Source of the DNA: Candidatus Aminicenantota bacterium
GTDB lineage: Bacteria; Acidobacteriota; Aminicenantia; UBA2199
DNA length: 12,455 bases
Reading direction: 5' to 3'
NCBI GenBank assembly: GCA_030620255.1
Contig: JAUXFB010000012.1
Location: forward strand, 1-12,455
Made by a program: the position numbers and the translations under genes. The notes beneath the pieces were generated by a model, which saw nothing but the letters and a program-made list of their open reading frames with translations, ran no database searches and was not told the origin of the DNA. Numbering within the stretch: position 1 is the stretch's first letter; every line of letters begins with the position of its first letter. Below, in pieces: positions 1 through 6,566 of this stretch.

Positions 1-107
1 ATTGATATTGGCAATATTAATTCGGTTAAAATAACAGAGGCAGTTCCAAACGCAGAATCAGGAAAGGATTTAGATGAAAATGATTATCCGAATTTCTTCA
101 ATACAGA
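1..107 (+). repeat. Perfect 107-bp direct repeat, copy 1 (second copy 2707-2813)
   Basis: All 107 bases match 2707-2813, offset 2706. At 108 the match ends abruptly, and the remaining 94 bases of this gene versus 100 bases of the other align only with many substitutions and a two-codon length difference. The repeat is coding in both copies and may extend further left, outside the window. Confidence 0.95.
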
Positions 108-201
108 TGTAATAACTGCAAATAATGGAATTATAATAATTACCTTGAGACAAAGTCCTGTTTTTATTGAGGAAACCAAAGCAATTAAAGGAAGGAGATA
201 A
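1..201 (+). CDS. C-terminal end of a secreted glycoside hydrolase-like protein (5' part outside window)
   Basis: This is the last 66 codons of a reading frame that enters from the left edge and stops with TAA at 199-201. The first 36 residues are identical to residues 434-469 of the GH-A-type protein encoded at 1408-2913, and the rest aligns with that protein's C-terminus, including the shared SPVFIEE motif. It is therefore very likely the end of a paralogous glycosidase, in the C-terminal beta-rich domain. The catalytic barrel is not visible, so activity cannot be judged. The final codons (KGRR) are written over the GGAAGGAGA ribosome binding site of the next gene, which starts 2 nt after the stop; the two are almost certainly co-transcribed and translationally coupled. 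Confidence 0.85.
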   Translation: MDIGNINSVKITEAVPNAESGKDLDENDYPNFFNTDVITANNGIIIITLRQSPVFIEETKAIKGRR

Positions 202-203
202 AA

Positions 204-1403
204 ATGAGAAGGAAATTTTCTTTTACAATAGCAATTATTACGGGTGCTTTGTTTCTTACAGGTTGGCAATTTTATAGAAATGTGGAAGGACAGAAAAACA
301 AACTCTCTCAGGTTAAGATTGCAATTGTTTACCAATATATAATGGATAATATACCTCCGGAGAGAAGTCTTGATGATGTATCTAAAATTCTTGATGAGAC
401 TAAAACTGATTTTATTTTGAGAGCTGCATTTAAATGGTATGCTATGCCAGAGAGTTTCTATGAGAAATTTGGAGAAGCTGTAAAAGTAATCAATGCTAAG
501 AATCCCAAAATCATAATCTGTGGGAGTTTTGGGGCTCAGTTTATAGATAAAAGAGGAGAATACGACCCTATGAAAAAGCAAGTTTTGAGCAAGGTTGAAG
601 TCGAAGAAATGTCAATTGATTTATCAAAGTATCCGGAGTGGAATCTCACTCAAGAGCAGATAGAAAAGTTCTGGGAGATAGCCCCGATTCCAGAACATGA
701 AAAGGGGTACTTTCCAGATGTAACAAATAAAGATTTCCAAGAGTTGGCTATAAATATTGCTAAAAGACAAATAAATGAAGGAGCTGATGCTATATGGATA
801 GATGGACTTTATAGAGAACCGATGGTATTGGTACAAGTTACTGGTAATCCAGAGCACTTAGCTGTAAAAGAATCCTTTGAAGGAGCATCAAAGATTGTTG
901 AGGAAATAAAAAAATATGCAGAAGATAAAGGAAGAAATGTTTATGTTGGTACATGGGTTAGCGCTGCATTTTTCCATTTTCCACCACCAAAATTTGATTT
1001 TCTTACATTTTCTCCCTATACGGATGAGGTTTTGGACATGGAATTCAAGGGAAAGGGGTGGGATATGGTAAAATCAAAAGTTAAAGAGAAGTTTGGGGAA
1101 ATACCTATATTTGTGTATCTTGATTATGGAATGCCTGACAATACACCTTTAGCAGTCTTTAGTCAGAAATTAAGTCCGAATGAGCAGAGAGGTTTTCTTA
1201 GAATGACAGACGATTTTTCTTATGAGAAAGGAATGAATTTTGCTTATCCATTGCACGGATTCTATATGGGAGAGAATGCGAAAATCCTATCATTCGGTAA
1301 ATATCCAATCTACGACTCATTAGCTCCAGAATTTCAAACTTATGAAACAATTAAAGAGCTTGCTCTCAAGAAGAAAAAAAAGAGAGGCGAGGGAAGGAGA
1401 TGA
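204..1403 (+). CDS. Exported TIM-barrel-like protein, putative glycoside hydrolase
   Basis: A 399-residue protein with a basic N-terminus and one hydrophobic stretch (about residues 7-22), read as a signal peptide or membrane anchor, so the body should lie outside the membrane. The body alternates short hydrophobic strands and helices in the way of a (beta/alpha)8 barrel: KIAIVYQY (38-45), KIIICGSFG (102-110), ADAIWIDGLY (194-203), NVYVGTW (245-251), FDFLTFSPY (264-272), IPIFVYLDYG (300-309). The acidic WID motif (198-200) and E205 at strand ends are plausible active-site residues, but I do not recognise a named family. The start at 204 has GGAAGGAGA just upstream. The C-terminus is a lysine run ending GEGRR, encoded by an A8 tract followed by the next gene's ribosome binding site. 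It lies between two paralogous glycosidase genes, which supports a role in carbohydrate breakdown; that role is inferred. Confidence 0.7.
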   Translation: MRRKFSFTIAIITGALFLTGWQFYRNVEGQKNKLSQVKIAIVYQYIMDNIPPERSLDDVSKILDETKTDFILRAAFKWYAMPESFYEKFGEAVKVINAKNPKIIICGSFGAQFIDKRGEYDPMKKQVLSKVEVEEMSIDLSKYPEWNLTQEQIEKFWEIAPIPEHEKGYFPDVTNKDFQELAINIAKRQINEGADAIWIDGLYREPMVLVQVTGNPEHLAVKESFEGASKIVEEIKKYAEDKGRNVYVGTWVSAAFFHFPPPKFDFLTFSPYTDEVLDMEFKGKGWDMVKSKVKEKFGEIPIFVYLDYGMPDNTPLAVFSQKLSPNEQRGFLRMTDDFSYEKGMNFAYPLHGFYMGENAKILSFGKYPIYDSLAPEFQTYETIKELALKKKKKRGEGRR

Positions 1404-1407
1404 AGAA

Positions 1408-2913
1408 ATGAATCGAAAAAAATCTCTATTAATAGTAATAACTTTTGTTATGGTAATGATTATATTTAATTTGATGTTAAGCGAAACACTCTCAGGCTCT
1501 ATTAAAACGATTAAAAAAGAATCGTCACAGGATTATGAAAATTCTCCTTTTGGGTTTCATCCGGCTTTACCTTATGAAGATGCAAACTATATTGGCATTA
1601 AATGGACACGTGGCGGGAGTGCTCCTTATGTATTTTGGTCATTGGTAGATCCCAATATGACTGGGGATCCTGGCAAATTTCAATGGAAAGGGGAAGCAAT
1701 AGATTCGGATGGCAACAAGAAAAGGTTTAACTATGACAATCTTATACTGGCAAATGAGGCAGGATTATATTTGCTCCATAATATTGATATTCAACCCCGC
1801 CATCATCAAGACGGTTATGAAAAACCCGGATCATGGCTTCCGTTAGATGAAAAGGCTTACCGGACTTTTGTGAGGGAAACCGTGAAGAGATATTCCTTTA
1901 TCCGTTATTGGCAGATTGGAAATGAACCGGCAGAAAACCCGAGAAAATCGGATTATGGAAAATTCCTTTTAATATCATATGAAGCTGTAAAGGAGGGTAA
2001 TCCTGAAGCAAAGGTACTTATAGGCGGGGTTGCCGGGATGAGTATGCCCCATACAATCACTGAATATATATCTAATTTTAATGATCGTTTTCTTCCGCTC
2101 CTGGAAGATGTGGCAGTGCAAAACAAAAGAACATTTGATATTTTTGATTACCATTGGTATGGTAATGCAACAGGTGATTATAAGATAAGCAAGGATATTT
2201 ACAACTATATTTTACAAAAAATCAACGAACTGAGAATCCCGACTCCTGAGGAATACTGGATAACAGAGATGGGAACTTATAGTGGAGACCCCAGCCCTAT
2301 AGTATTAAATAACAAATTAATGAAGGATTGGCTTTATCAGAGTGAAAAGCAACAGGCAATAGATCTGGTGAAAAGAAATGTGTGTCCACTTTCTTTTGGA
2401 GTCGAGAAAATTTTTATGGCTTTTGGCCTTACGGAAGGATTTAAGCATGATAACGGTTACTTTGACCACACAGGCTTGATCTATGACGGGCATGACTCAA
2501 ACGACCTTGGGCAGGGTATCAGGAAGCTTGGTTACTATACTTACAAACTAATGACGGAAAAATTAGAAGACCCTGATTGGGATAATATACAAACAATCCA
2601 AGAATTAGATGATATTTACATTTACAAATTCACGAAAAATGGCGAGCCAATCTGGGTTGCATGGTGGGATTATTTTGACGATACAGGAAACAGTAAAAAA
2701 ATTACTATTGATATTGGCAATATTAATTCGGTTAAAATAACAGAGGCAGTTCCAAACGCAGAATCAGGAAAGGATTTAGATGAAAATGATTATCCGAATT
2801 TCTTCAATACAGAGACAAAAGCAGCGAACAATGGCGAAATTACGATAACTGTTGGGAAAAGTCCTGTTTTCATCGAAGAAATAGAAAGTAAACAGATAAG
2901 ACCCAGGAGGTAG
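1408..2913 (+). CDS. Secreted clan GH-A-type glycoside hydrolase (GH39/GH5-like)
   Basis: A 501-residue protein with a hydrophobic N-terminal segment (about residues 6-23; signal peptide or anchor). Two glutamates sit where clan GH-A retaining enzymes place the acid/base and the nucleophile: E173 in WQIGNEPAENP and E287 in YWITEMGTY, 114 residues apart. A beta-rich C-terminal domain follows (about 400-490), ending with SPVFIEE, as in GH39-like enzymes. Substrate is unknown; a secreted beta-glycosidase acting on plant or microbial polysaccharide is the simplest reading. The frame is open back to an ATG at 1342, but ATG 1408 is preferred because AAGGAG (1394-1399) lies 8 nt upstream and the signal peptide starts there. 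Only 4 nt separate it from the preceding stop, so it is in the same operon. Positions 2707-2813 are identical to 1-107 in the upstream paralogue. Confidence 0.8.
   Translation: MNRKKSLLIVITFVMVMIIFNLMLSETLSGSIKTIKKESSQDYENSPFGFHPALPYEDANYIGIKWTRGGSAPYVFWSLVDPNMTGDPGKFQWKGEAIDSDGNKKRFNYDNLILANEAGLYLLHNIDIQPRHHQDGYEKPGSWLPLDEKAYRTFVRETVKRYSFIRYWQIGNEPAENPRKSDYGKFLLISYEAVKEGNPEAKVLIGGVAGMSMPHTITEYISNFNDRFLPLLEDVAVQNKRTFDIFDYHWYGNATGDYKISKDIYNYILQKINELRIPTPEEYWITEMGTYSGDPSPIVLNNKLMKDWLYQSEKQQAIDLVKRNVCPLSFGVEKIFMAFGLTEGFKHDNGYFDHTGLIYDGHDSNDLGQGIRKLGYYTYKLMTEKLEDPDWDNIQTIQELDDIYIYKFTKNGEPIWVAWWDYFDDTGNSKKITIDIGNINSVKITEAVPNAESGKDLDENDYPNFFNTETKAANNGEITITVGKSPVFIEEIESKQIRPRR
2707..2813 (+). repeat. 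Perfect 107-bp direct repeat, copy 2
   Basis: Second copy of the sequence at 1-107, inside the C-terminal domain of the GH-A-type gene. The sharp right boundary of identity fits gene conversion or a recent unequal exchange between tandem paralogues. Confidence 0.95.
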
Positions 2914-3034
2914 CTTTTTATCAAAAAAGAAGAAAAATTGGAAGATAATTTGTAATGTAATGAGTAGTGTATAAGAATTAGAATCCTGTCCTATTATACT
3001 TTTATCAGAGTAACTCACACCAATTATTTTTTCC

Positions 3035-3063
3035 TTGACATATATAGTGTGTTCTGATACAAT
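3035..3063 (+). promoter_or_regulatory. Sigma70-type promoter for the lytic transglycosylase gene
   Basis: Perfect -35 TTGACA (3035-3040), 17-bp spacer, and -10 TACAAT (3058-3063, five of six consensus bases). Predicted transcription start is near 3070, about 30 nt before the gene. It is the best promoter match I found in the window and separates this unit from the glycosidase cluster upstream. Confidence 0.8.
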
Positions 3064-3073
3064 AAACACTATA
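3043..3073 (+). promoter_or_regulatory. Candidate operator: 8-bp inverted repeat spanning the -10 element
   Basis: TATAGTGT (3043-3050) and its exact reverse complement ACACTATA (3066-3073) are separated by 15 bp. The left arm lies in the promoter spacer and the right arm covers the predicted start site. Arm centres are 23 bp apart, about two helical turns, as expected for a dimeric repressor bound on one face. No regulator gene is visible nearby. Confidence 0.5.
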
Positions 3074-3102
3074 AGATTAAGAAAGGAAGTATGGAGGGGA
3101 GA

Positions 3103-3690
3103 ATGAGGAATAGAAAGTTTCTTTTAATAATTGTACCAATCATATTTGTTTGTGTTGTGTTGTTTGCTGCTTTATGTGATATTTCATCTGATAATTATAA
3201 TTATTTAGAAAAAATTAACTATCTTCAAACCAAATTGGATAAAGCTGATAAAGAGTTGGAAATATCAAGAAAGGTATTGAATAGGGTTGATATATTAAGA
3301 TATCAGGATGAAGTTATTAGAAAAAAATATCCTGTTTTTGCAAAAATTGTTGAAACTGTATATACAAAAAGTAAAGAATACAATTTTGATCCGAATTTAA
3401 TTATGGGATTAATCCAAATTGAGAGCAATTTTAAGCCTGACGCAATTTCATCTCGTGGAGCATATGGATTGATGCAGGTAAATTATACTGTGTGGAAAAA
3501 TGAGCTCAAAATAGATCCAAAGCGAATTTTTGAAATAGATTACAATATAGAATTGGGTCTAAAAATACTTAAACAGTATTATGAAATTGCATGTGGTGAT
3601 ATATTGAAAACTTTGCATTTATATAATAATGGTTTTTTATATAATAATGAAAAATATAAGTATAAAGTAATAAATACTGTGTTTTTTTAA
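3103..3690 (+). CDS. Membrane-anchored lytic transglycosylase (SLT domain)
   Basis: A 195-residue protein with an N-terminal hydrophobic anchor (about 6-25), a short heptad-like coiled stretch (about 33-60), and a lysozyme-like SLT domain (about 75-190). The family signature is clear: GLIQIESNF with catalytic glutamate E107, then SSRGAYGLMQV (about 115-125), and near the C-terminus LHLYNNG in place of the usual AYNAG-type motif. It should cleave peptidoglycan glycan strands outside the membrane, giving 1,6-anhydro-muramyl ends. An in-frame ATG at 3091 is also possible; 3103 is chosen because GGAGG (3093-3097) sits 5 nt before it, whereas 3091 has AGGA only 3 nt away. It is transcribed from its own promoter at 3035-3063. 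Confidence 0.85.
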   Translation: MRNRKFLLIIVPIIFVCVVLFAALCDISSDNYNYLEKINYLQTKLDKADKELEISRKVLNRVDILRYQDEVIRKKYPVFAKIVETVYTKSKEYNFDPNLIMGLIQIESNFKPDAISSRGAYGLMQVNYTVWKNELKIDPKRIFEIDYNIELGLKILKQYYEIACGDILKTLHLYNNGFLYNNEKYKYKVINTVFF

Positions 3691-3750
3691 TTTCTCAATA
3701 AAGTGATAATCCTAATTCTGGGGAAAGGATCTGGAATTAAGGAGTAAAAT

Positions 3751-4542
3751 ATGAAAACAATTGCCTTAATCACAGATTTTGGAAATAGAGATTACTTTGT
3801 TGGTGTGCTAAAGGGAGTAATTAAAAAGATCAATCCTGAAGTAGAAATATTAGATATTTCTAATGATATACCATCTTACAATATTTTATCAGCATCCTTT
3901 GTTATTGAAAAAAGTTTCATGTATTTTCCAGCTGAAACAATTTTTTTAGTTGTTGTAGATCCTGGTGTTGGAAGTGAAAGGAAGATTCTTTTTGTTACAT
4001 ATAATAATTATTATTTTATTGCACCTGATAATGGTGTGTTAACCCCAATTTTATGCAAAAAGGATAAGATTGTAAGAATTATTGATAATAAAAGATATTT
4101 TTTAATTAATGGTTATTCAACTTTTGAAGCAAGGGATAAGATGGCACCTGTTGCTGCATATATTTCAGCAGGAGTTGATATTGAAGAGATAACAACAAAA
4201 ACCTCAGAGTATGTATTAAACTCAGACTATTTTCCAAAAAAATCATCAGATATAATTGAAGGCAGAATTGTTTATATAGATAAATTTGGGAACATTATAA
4301 CAAATATTACAAAAGATCTTCTTTTTGATGCTCAGAAAGAATCAGGATTTTCAAAATTTATGTTAGAAATAGACAGAAGGGAGATTAAAACATTTAAAAG
4401 GTCCTATTCCGATGGCTTTGAAGAACCATTTATGCTTATAGGCAGTCATGGTAATCTTGAGATTGCAATGAATAAAAACTCTGCAGCCAATAGTATTAAT
4501 GCAAATTTAAATCAAAAATTTGTCATTAAATTCTATTTATAA
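3751..4542 (+). CDS. DUF62 / SAM hydroxide adenosyltransferase family protein
   Basis: A 263-residue protein of normal family length. The N-terminal domain carries ITDFG (7-11), VVDPGVGSERK (68-78) and APDNGVL (91-97); the C-terminal beta domain begins around EGRIVYIDKFGN (170-181) and includes GSHGNLEIAMN. Characterised DUF62 enzymes hydrolyse S-adenosylmethionine to adenosine and methionine using a conserved Asp-Arg-His set. Here D70 and R77 are present with the usual seven-residue spacing, but the FHGRD motif that supplies the histidine reads FEARD, with E126 in its place. Whether it still hydrolyses SAM is open. AAGGAG (3739-3744) lies 6 nt before the ATG. It follows the transglycosylase by 60 bp and may be read from the same promoter. 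Confidence 0.85.
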   Translation: MKTIALITDFGNRDYFVGVLKGVIKKINPEVEILDISNDIPSYNILSASFVIEKSFMYFPAETIFLVVVDPGVGSERKILFVTYNNYYFIAPDNGVLTPILCKKDKIVRIIDNKRYFLINGYSTFEARDKMAPVAAYISAGVDIEEITTKTSEYVLNSDYFPKKSSDIIEGRIVYIDKFGNIITNITKDLLFDAQKESGFSKFMLEIDRREIKTFKRSYSDGFEEPFMLIGSHGNLEIAMNKNSAANSINANLNQKFVIKFYL

Positions 4543-4567
4543 TTTTTTCAAGCCCAAAACTTAACAG

Positions 4568-4596
4568 TCAAAATTAATAACTTCTCCCTTTTTACT
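4568..4596. repeat. 29-bp direct repeat, copy 1, over the transporter stop codon
   Basis: The 29 bases are identical to 6567-6595, with mismatches immediately outside both ends. The reverse-strand stop codon TAA of the transporter (4592-4594) falls at the same place within the repeat as the etfA stop does in copy 2. Confidence 0.9.
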
Positions 4597-6178
4597 TTTT
4601 TTTTGCAGATCTGTTCTCAAGGGTTTCGATCACACCTGTACCTACACTATCACCCCAGACATTTACAGTAGTCCTGAAACGGTCAAGGAGCCAGTCAACA
4701 GTAAGTATAAGCCCTATCCCTTCAATGGGCAGATTGACAGCTTTTAAAACTATTACCATTGTAACAAGGCCCGCTTCGGGAATCCCTGCCGCCCCTATTG
4801 CAGCCAGTGTAGCCGTCAGAAAGATTACGACCTGTTCGGCAGGCCCCAGGCTGATCCCGTAAACTTGGGCGATAAACATTGCAGCCACTGCTTCGTAAAG
4901 GGCTGTCCCGTCCATATTTATTGTTGCACCTATGGGGAGGACAAAACCCGCTGTTCTCTTTGATATCCCGTTCTGTTCTTCGACCGCATTTAATGTCAGG
5001 GGAAGGGTTGCGGAACTTGAAGCTGTTGAAAATGCATTCAACAGTGGAGCACCGACACCGACAAGAAATTTGACCGGGTCTCTTTTTCCGACAAACCAGA
5101 GGATCATCGGGAGAACGATCACTCCATGGATCAGCAATCCTAAAACTACCGTAAAACTGTAGATACCCACAGCTGCCACTTCCGGAAGGAATTCTTTGAA
5201 CCCTCCGGCATTCCCGATCCGGGCAGAGATAATCCCGAATATACCAAAAGGAGCGACAACCATTATCCAGTCTACTATTTTCATTACAGCCTCATTCAGT
5301 CCGGAAATAATTTCAATTGTTTTTTCTCCTTTATCGCCGATCACAGTTAGTGCAGAACCAAAAAGCAGAGCAAAGAAAATTAACGGCAGAATGTCCATCC
5401 GCTGCATTGCATTAAAAATATTTCTGGGTATAAGACCCTCTCTTCCCTCTTTCTTATTCCCGGAAATTACATCTTTTATCGTATTAACAATACTTTGATC
5501 CTTTTTTCCGAGGATCCTGTCAGATATCGGGAGGGTAATTTCTATCCCTCTCCCTTTGGGTTCGGGTTGTACTTCAGCAGACACAACCATTTTATCTTTT
5601 ATATGAACCGCAAACTCAGATCCATTCTTCCTTTTAAGATAGATCACATTCTCCGAATCAATACTCTCCCATGACTTTACACGGATCCTGCCGGGAGAAA
5701 CATCACTTAGTTCACCACGTAGATTCTGATCAAGAAGAACAAGGATATATTTATCCCCGTATTCAGTCTTTTTCAGTTTATCTCCCGTAATAATTACACT
5801 GTTCACATCTGAAGGATCTATCCGGTAGGAAAGTTCCGGCATCTTCTCTCCGGGTGTTACCCCCTTCCCGGGTTTTACAAGGTTAACAAGGACAAGACCA
5901 ACCAGAACAGCAAGGCCGGTTGTGGCAAAATAGTAAAGAATCGTTCTCTTACCTATGCCTCCTATCTTTCTTATGTCTCCAAGATTCGTGATTCCGACAA
6001 TTATGGACAGTATAACGAGGGGGACAACGATCATCATCAGAAGGTTCAGGAAGATCTCGCCCAGGATCGAAAACTGTTTTGCAACTGAGGGTAGAAATCC
6101 CCCGGTTAAAAAACCTATTATAATTGCTGCTACAATTCCGTAAAGTATTTTTTTATGGGAAGAATTTTTATTTGTCAT
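4592..6178 (-). CDS. Dicarboxylate/amino acid:cation symporter (SDF/DAACS family) with a large extracytoplasmic insert
   Basis: A 528-residue inner-membrane transporter that should couple uptake of glutamate, aspartate or C4-dicarboxylates to Na+ or H+. Family marks are intact: SSSATLP (387-393, hairpin 1), NMDGTA (421-426, TM7), GIPEAG (465-470, hairpin 2) and DRFRTTVNVWGDS (499-511, TM8). Usual length is about 400-450 residues. The excess is a hydrophilic block at about 105-230, between VKPGKG after TM3 and the NIFNAM segment before TM4. Base composition is plainly GC-richer than the genes around it (one sampled 60-base line is 60% GC, against 37% in a line of the DUF62 gene), suggesting acquisition by transfer. 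I see no Shine-Dalgarno sequence before the ATG at 6178. It is convergent with the DUF62 gene, 49 bp apart, and no hairpin terminator is visible between them. Confidence 0.9.
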   Translation of the reverse strand: MTNKNSSHKKILYGIVAAIIIGFLTGGFLPSVAKQFSILGEIFLNLLMMIVVPLVILSIIVGITNLGDIRKIGGIGKRTILYYFATTGLAVLVGLVLVNLVKPGKGVTPGEKMPELSYRIDPSDVNSVIITGDKLKKTEYGDKYILVLLDQNLRGELSDVSPGRIRVKSWESIDSENVIYLKRKNGSEFAVHIKDKMVVSAEVQPEPKGRGIEITLPISDRILGKKDQSIVNTIKDVISGNKKEGREGLIPRNIFNAMQRMDILPLIFFALLFGSALTVIGDKGEKTIEIISGLNEAVMKIVDWIMVVAPFGIFGIISARIGNAGGFKEFLPEVAAVGIYSFTVVLGLLIHGVIVLPMILWFVGKRDPVKFLVGVGAPLLNAFSTASSSATLPLTLNAVEEQNGISKRTAGFVLPIGATINMDGTALYEAVAAMFIAQVYGISLGPAEQVVIFLTATLAAIGAAGIPEAGLVTMVIVLKAVNLPIEGIGLILTVDWLLDRFRTTVNVWGDSVGTGVIETLENRSAKKK

Positions 6179-6326
6179 TAAGAAATTTTATAATAAACAA
6201 CAAATAAAGTAAAAATACTGTATAGGTTGCATACATATGAGACTCAGGAAATAATTTTATCACATTGAAATATTAAAGAAATTATGATTGATTGTCAAGG
6301 GTATCAATCTGTTTTTGAAAAATGCT

Positions 6327-6341
6327 TGGGGTCAGGTCTTG
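6327..6341. repeat. REP-like half-site (TGGGGTCAGGTCTTG)
   Basis: This word resembles short extragenic motifs often seen in candidate-phylum genomes, where they are associated with REP-type IS200-like (Y1) transposases. Only one arm is present; no reverse-complement partner or transposase gene lies in the window, so it is at most a solo remnant. The association is from memory. Confidence 0.4.
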
Positions 6342-6360
6342 TTTCTTGCACACATACAAT

Positions 6361-6400
6361 AGTTGAATAGTTTATTGGTTGAATGGTTGATTAGTTAAAT
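6361..6400. repeat. Degenerate octamer array, 5 units
   Basis: Five consecutive 8-base units fit RGTTDAWT exactly with no gaps: the period is strict although the units differ from each other. A sixth, weaker unit starts AGT at 6401. Confidence 0.75.
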
Positions 6401-6417
6401 AGTATTTCCTTTATCAG

Positions 6418-6483
6418 TTTAAGTATAAGCTTAAGTTTGAGTTTAAGTATGAGTTTGGCTTAGGCTTAATCTTAACCTTATTC
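6418..6483. repeat. Degenerate hexamer array, 11 units in two sub-blocks
   Basis: Six units of the form NNTRAG (6418-6453) pass without a phase change into five units of the form TTNNNC (6454-6483). Period 6 is kept across 66 bases although few units are identical. Confidence 0.75.
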
Positions 6484-6506
6484 GAGCTTTGAGATTCTGC
6501 TTTCTC

Positions 6507-6536
6507 TTACACATGCACATGAACTTGCACTTCCAC
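6507..6536. repeat. Second degenerate hexamer array, 5 units
   Basis: Five consecutive units of the form WTNMAC, all ending in AC, for example ATGCAC and TTGCAC. It lies 23 bases after the previous array and uses a different consensus with the same period. Confidence 0.7.
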
Positions 6537-6566
6537 TTGGTTTAGTAGTCTTTTTTAACTCAAAAC

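Noticed and set aside
84..857. Reverse-strand open frames of 165 and 77 codons over the first two genes
   Set aside because: They are antisense to well-supported exported proteins, lack ribosome binding sites and are rich in Tyr/Phe/Ser as expected for shadows of AT-rich coding DNA.
2914..2929. CTTTTT/AAAAAG hairpin after the glycosidase as a terminator
   Set aside because: The stem is almost all A-T with a three-base loop and no following U-tract, so it would be too weak.
2776..3069. Reverse-strand 97-codon frame
   Set aside because: It overlaps the glycosidase end and the promoter region, has low-complexity composition and no recognisable domain.
3103..3200. Lipoprotein signal in the transglycosylase (AALC)
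   Set aside because: The residue before Cys is Leu, not Gly/Ala/Ser, so it does not fit a lipobox; a simple membrane anchor is more likely.
4879..6143. Four forward open frames inside the transporter
   Set aside because: They are antisense shadows of a gene with intact family motifs; their residues are an artefact of its GC-rich codons.
6361..6536. CRISPR-like array
   Set aside because: Units are contiguous 6- to 8-mers without spacers and no cas gene is present.
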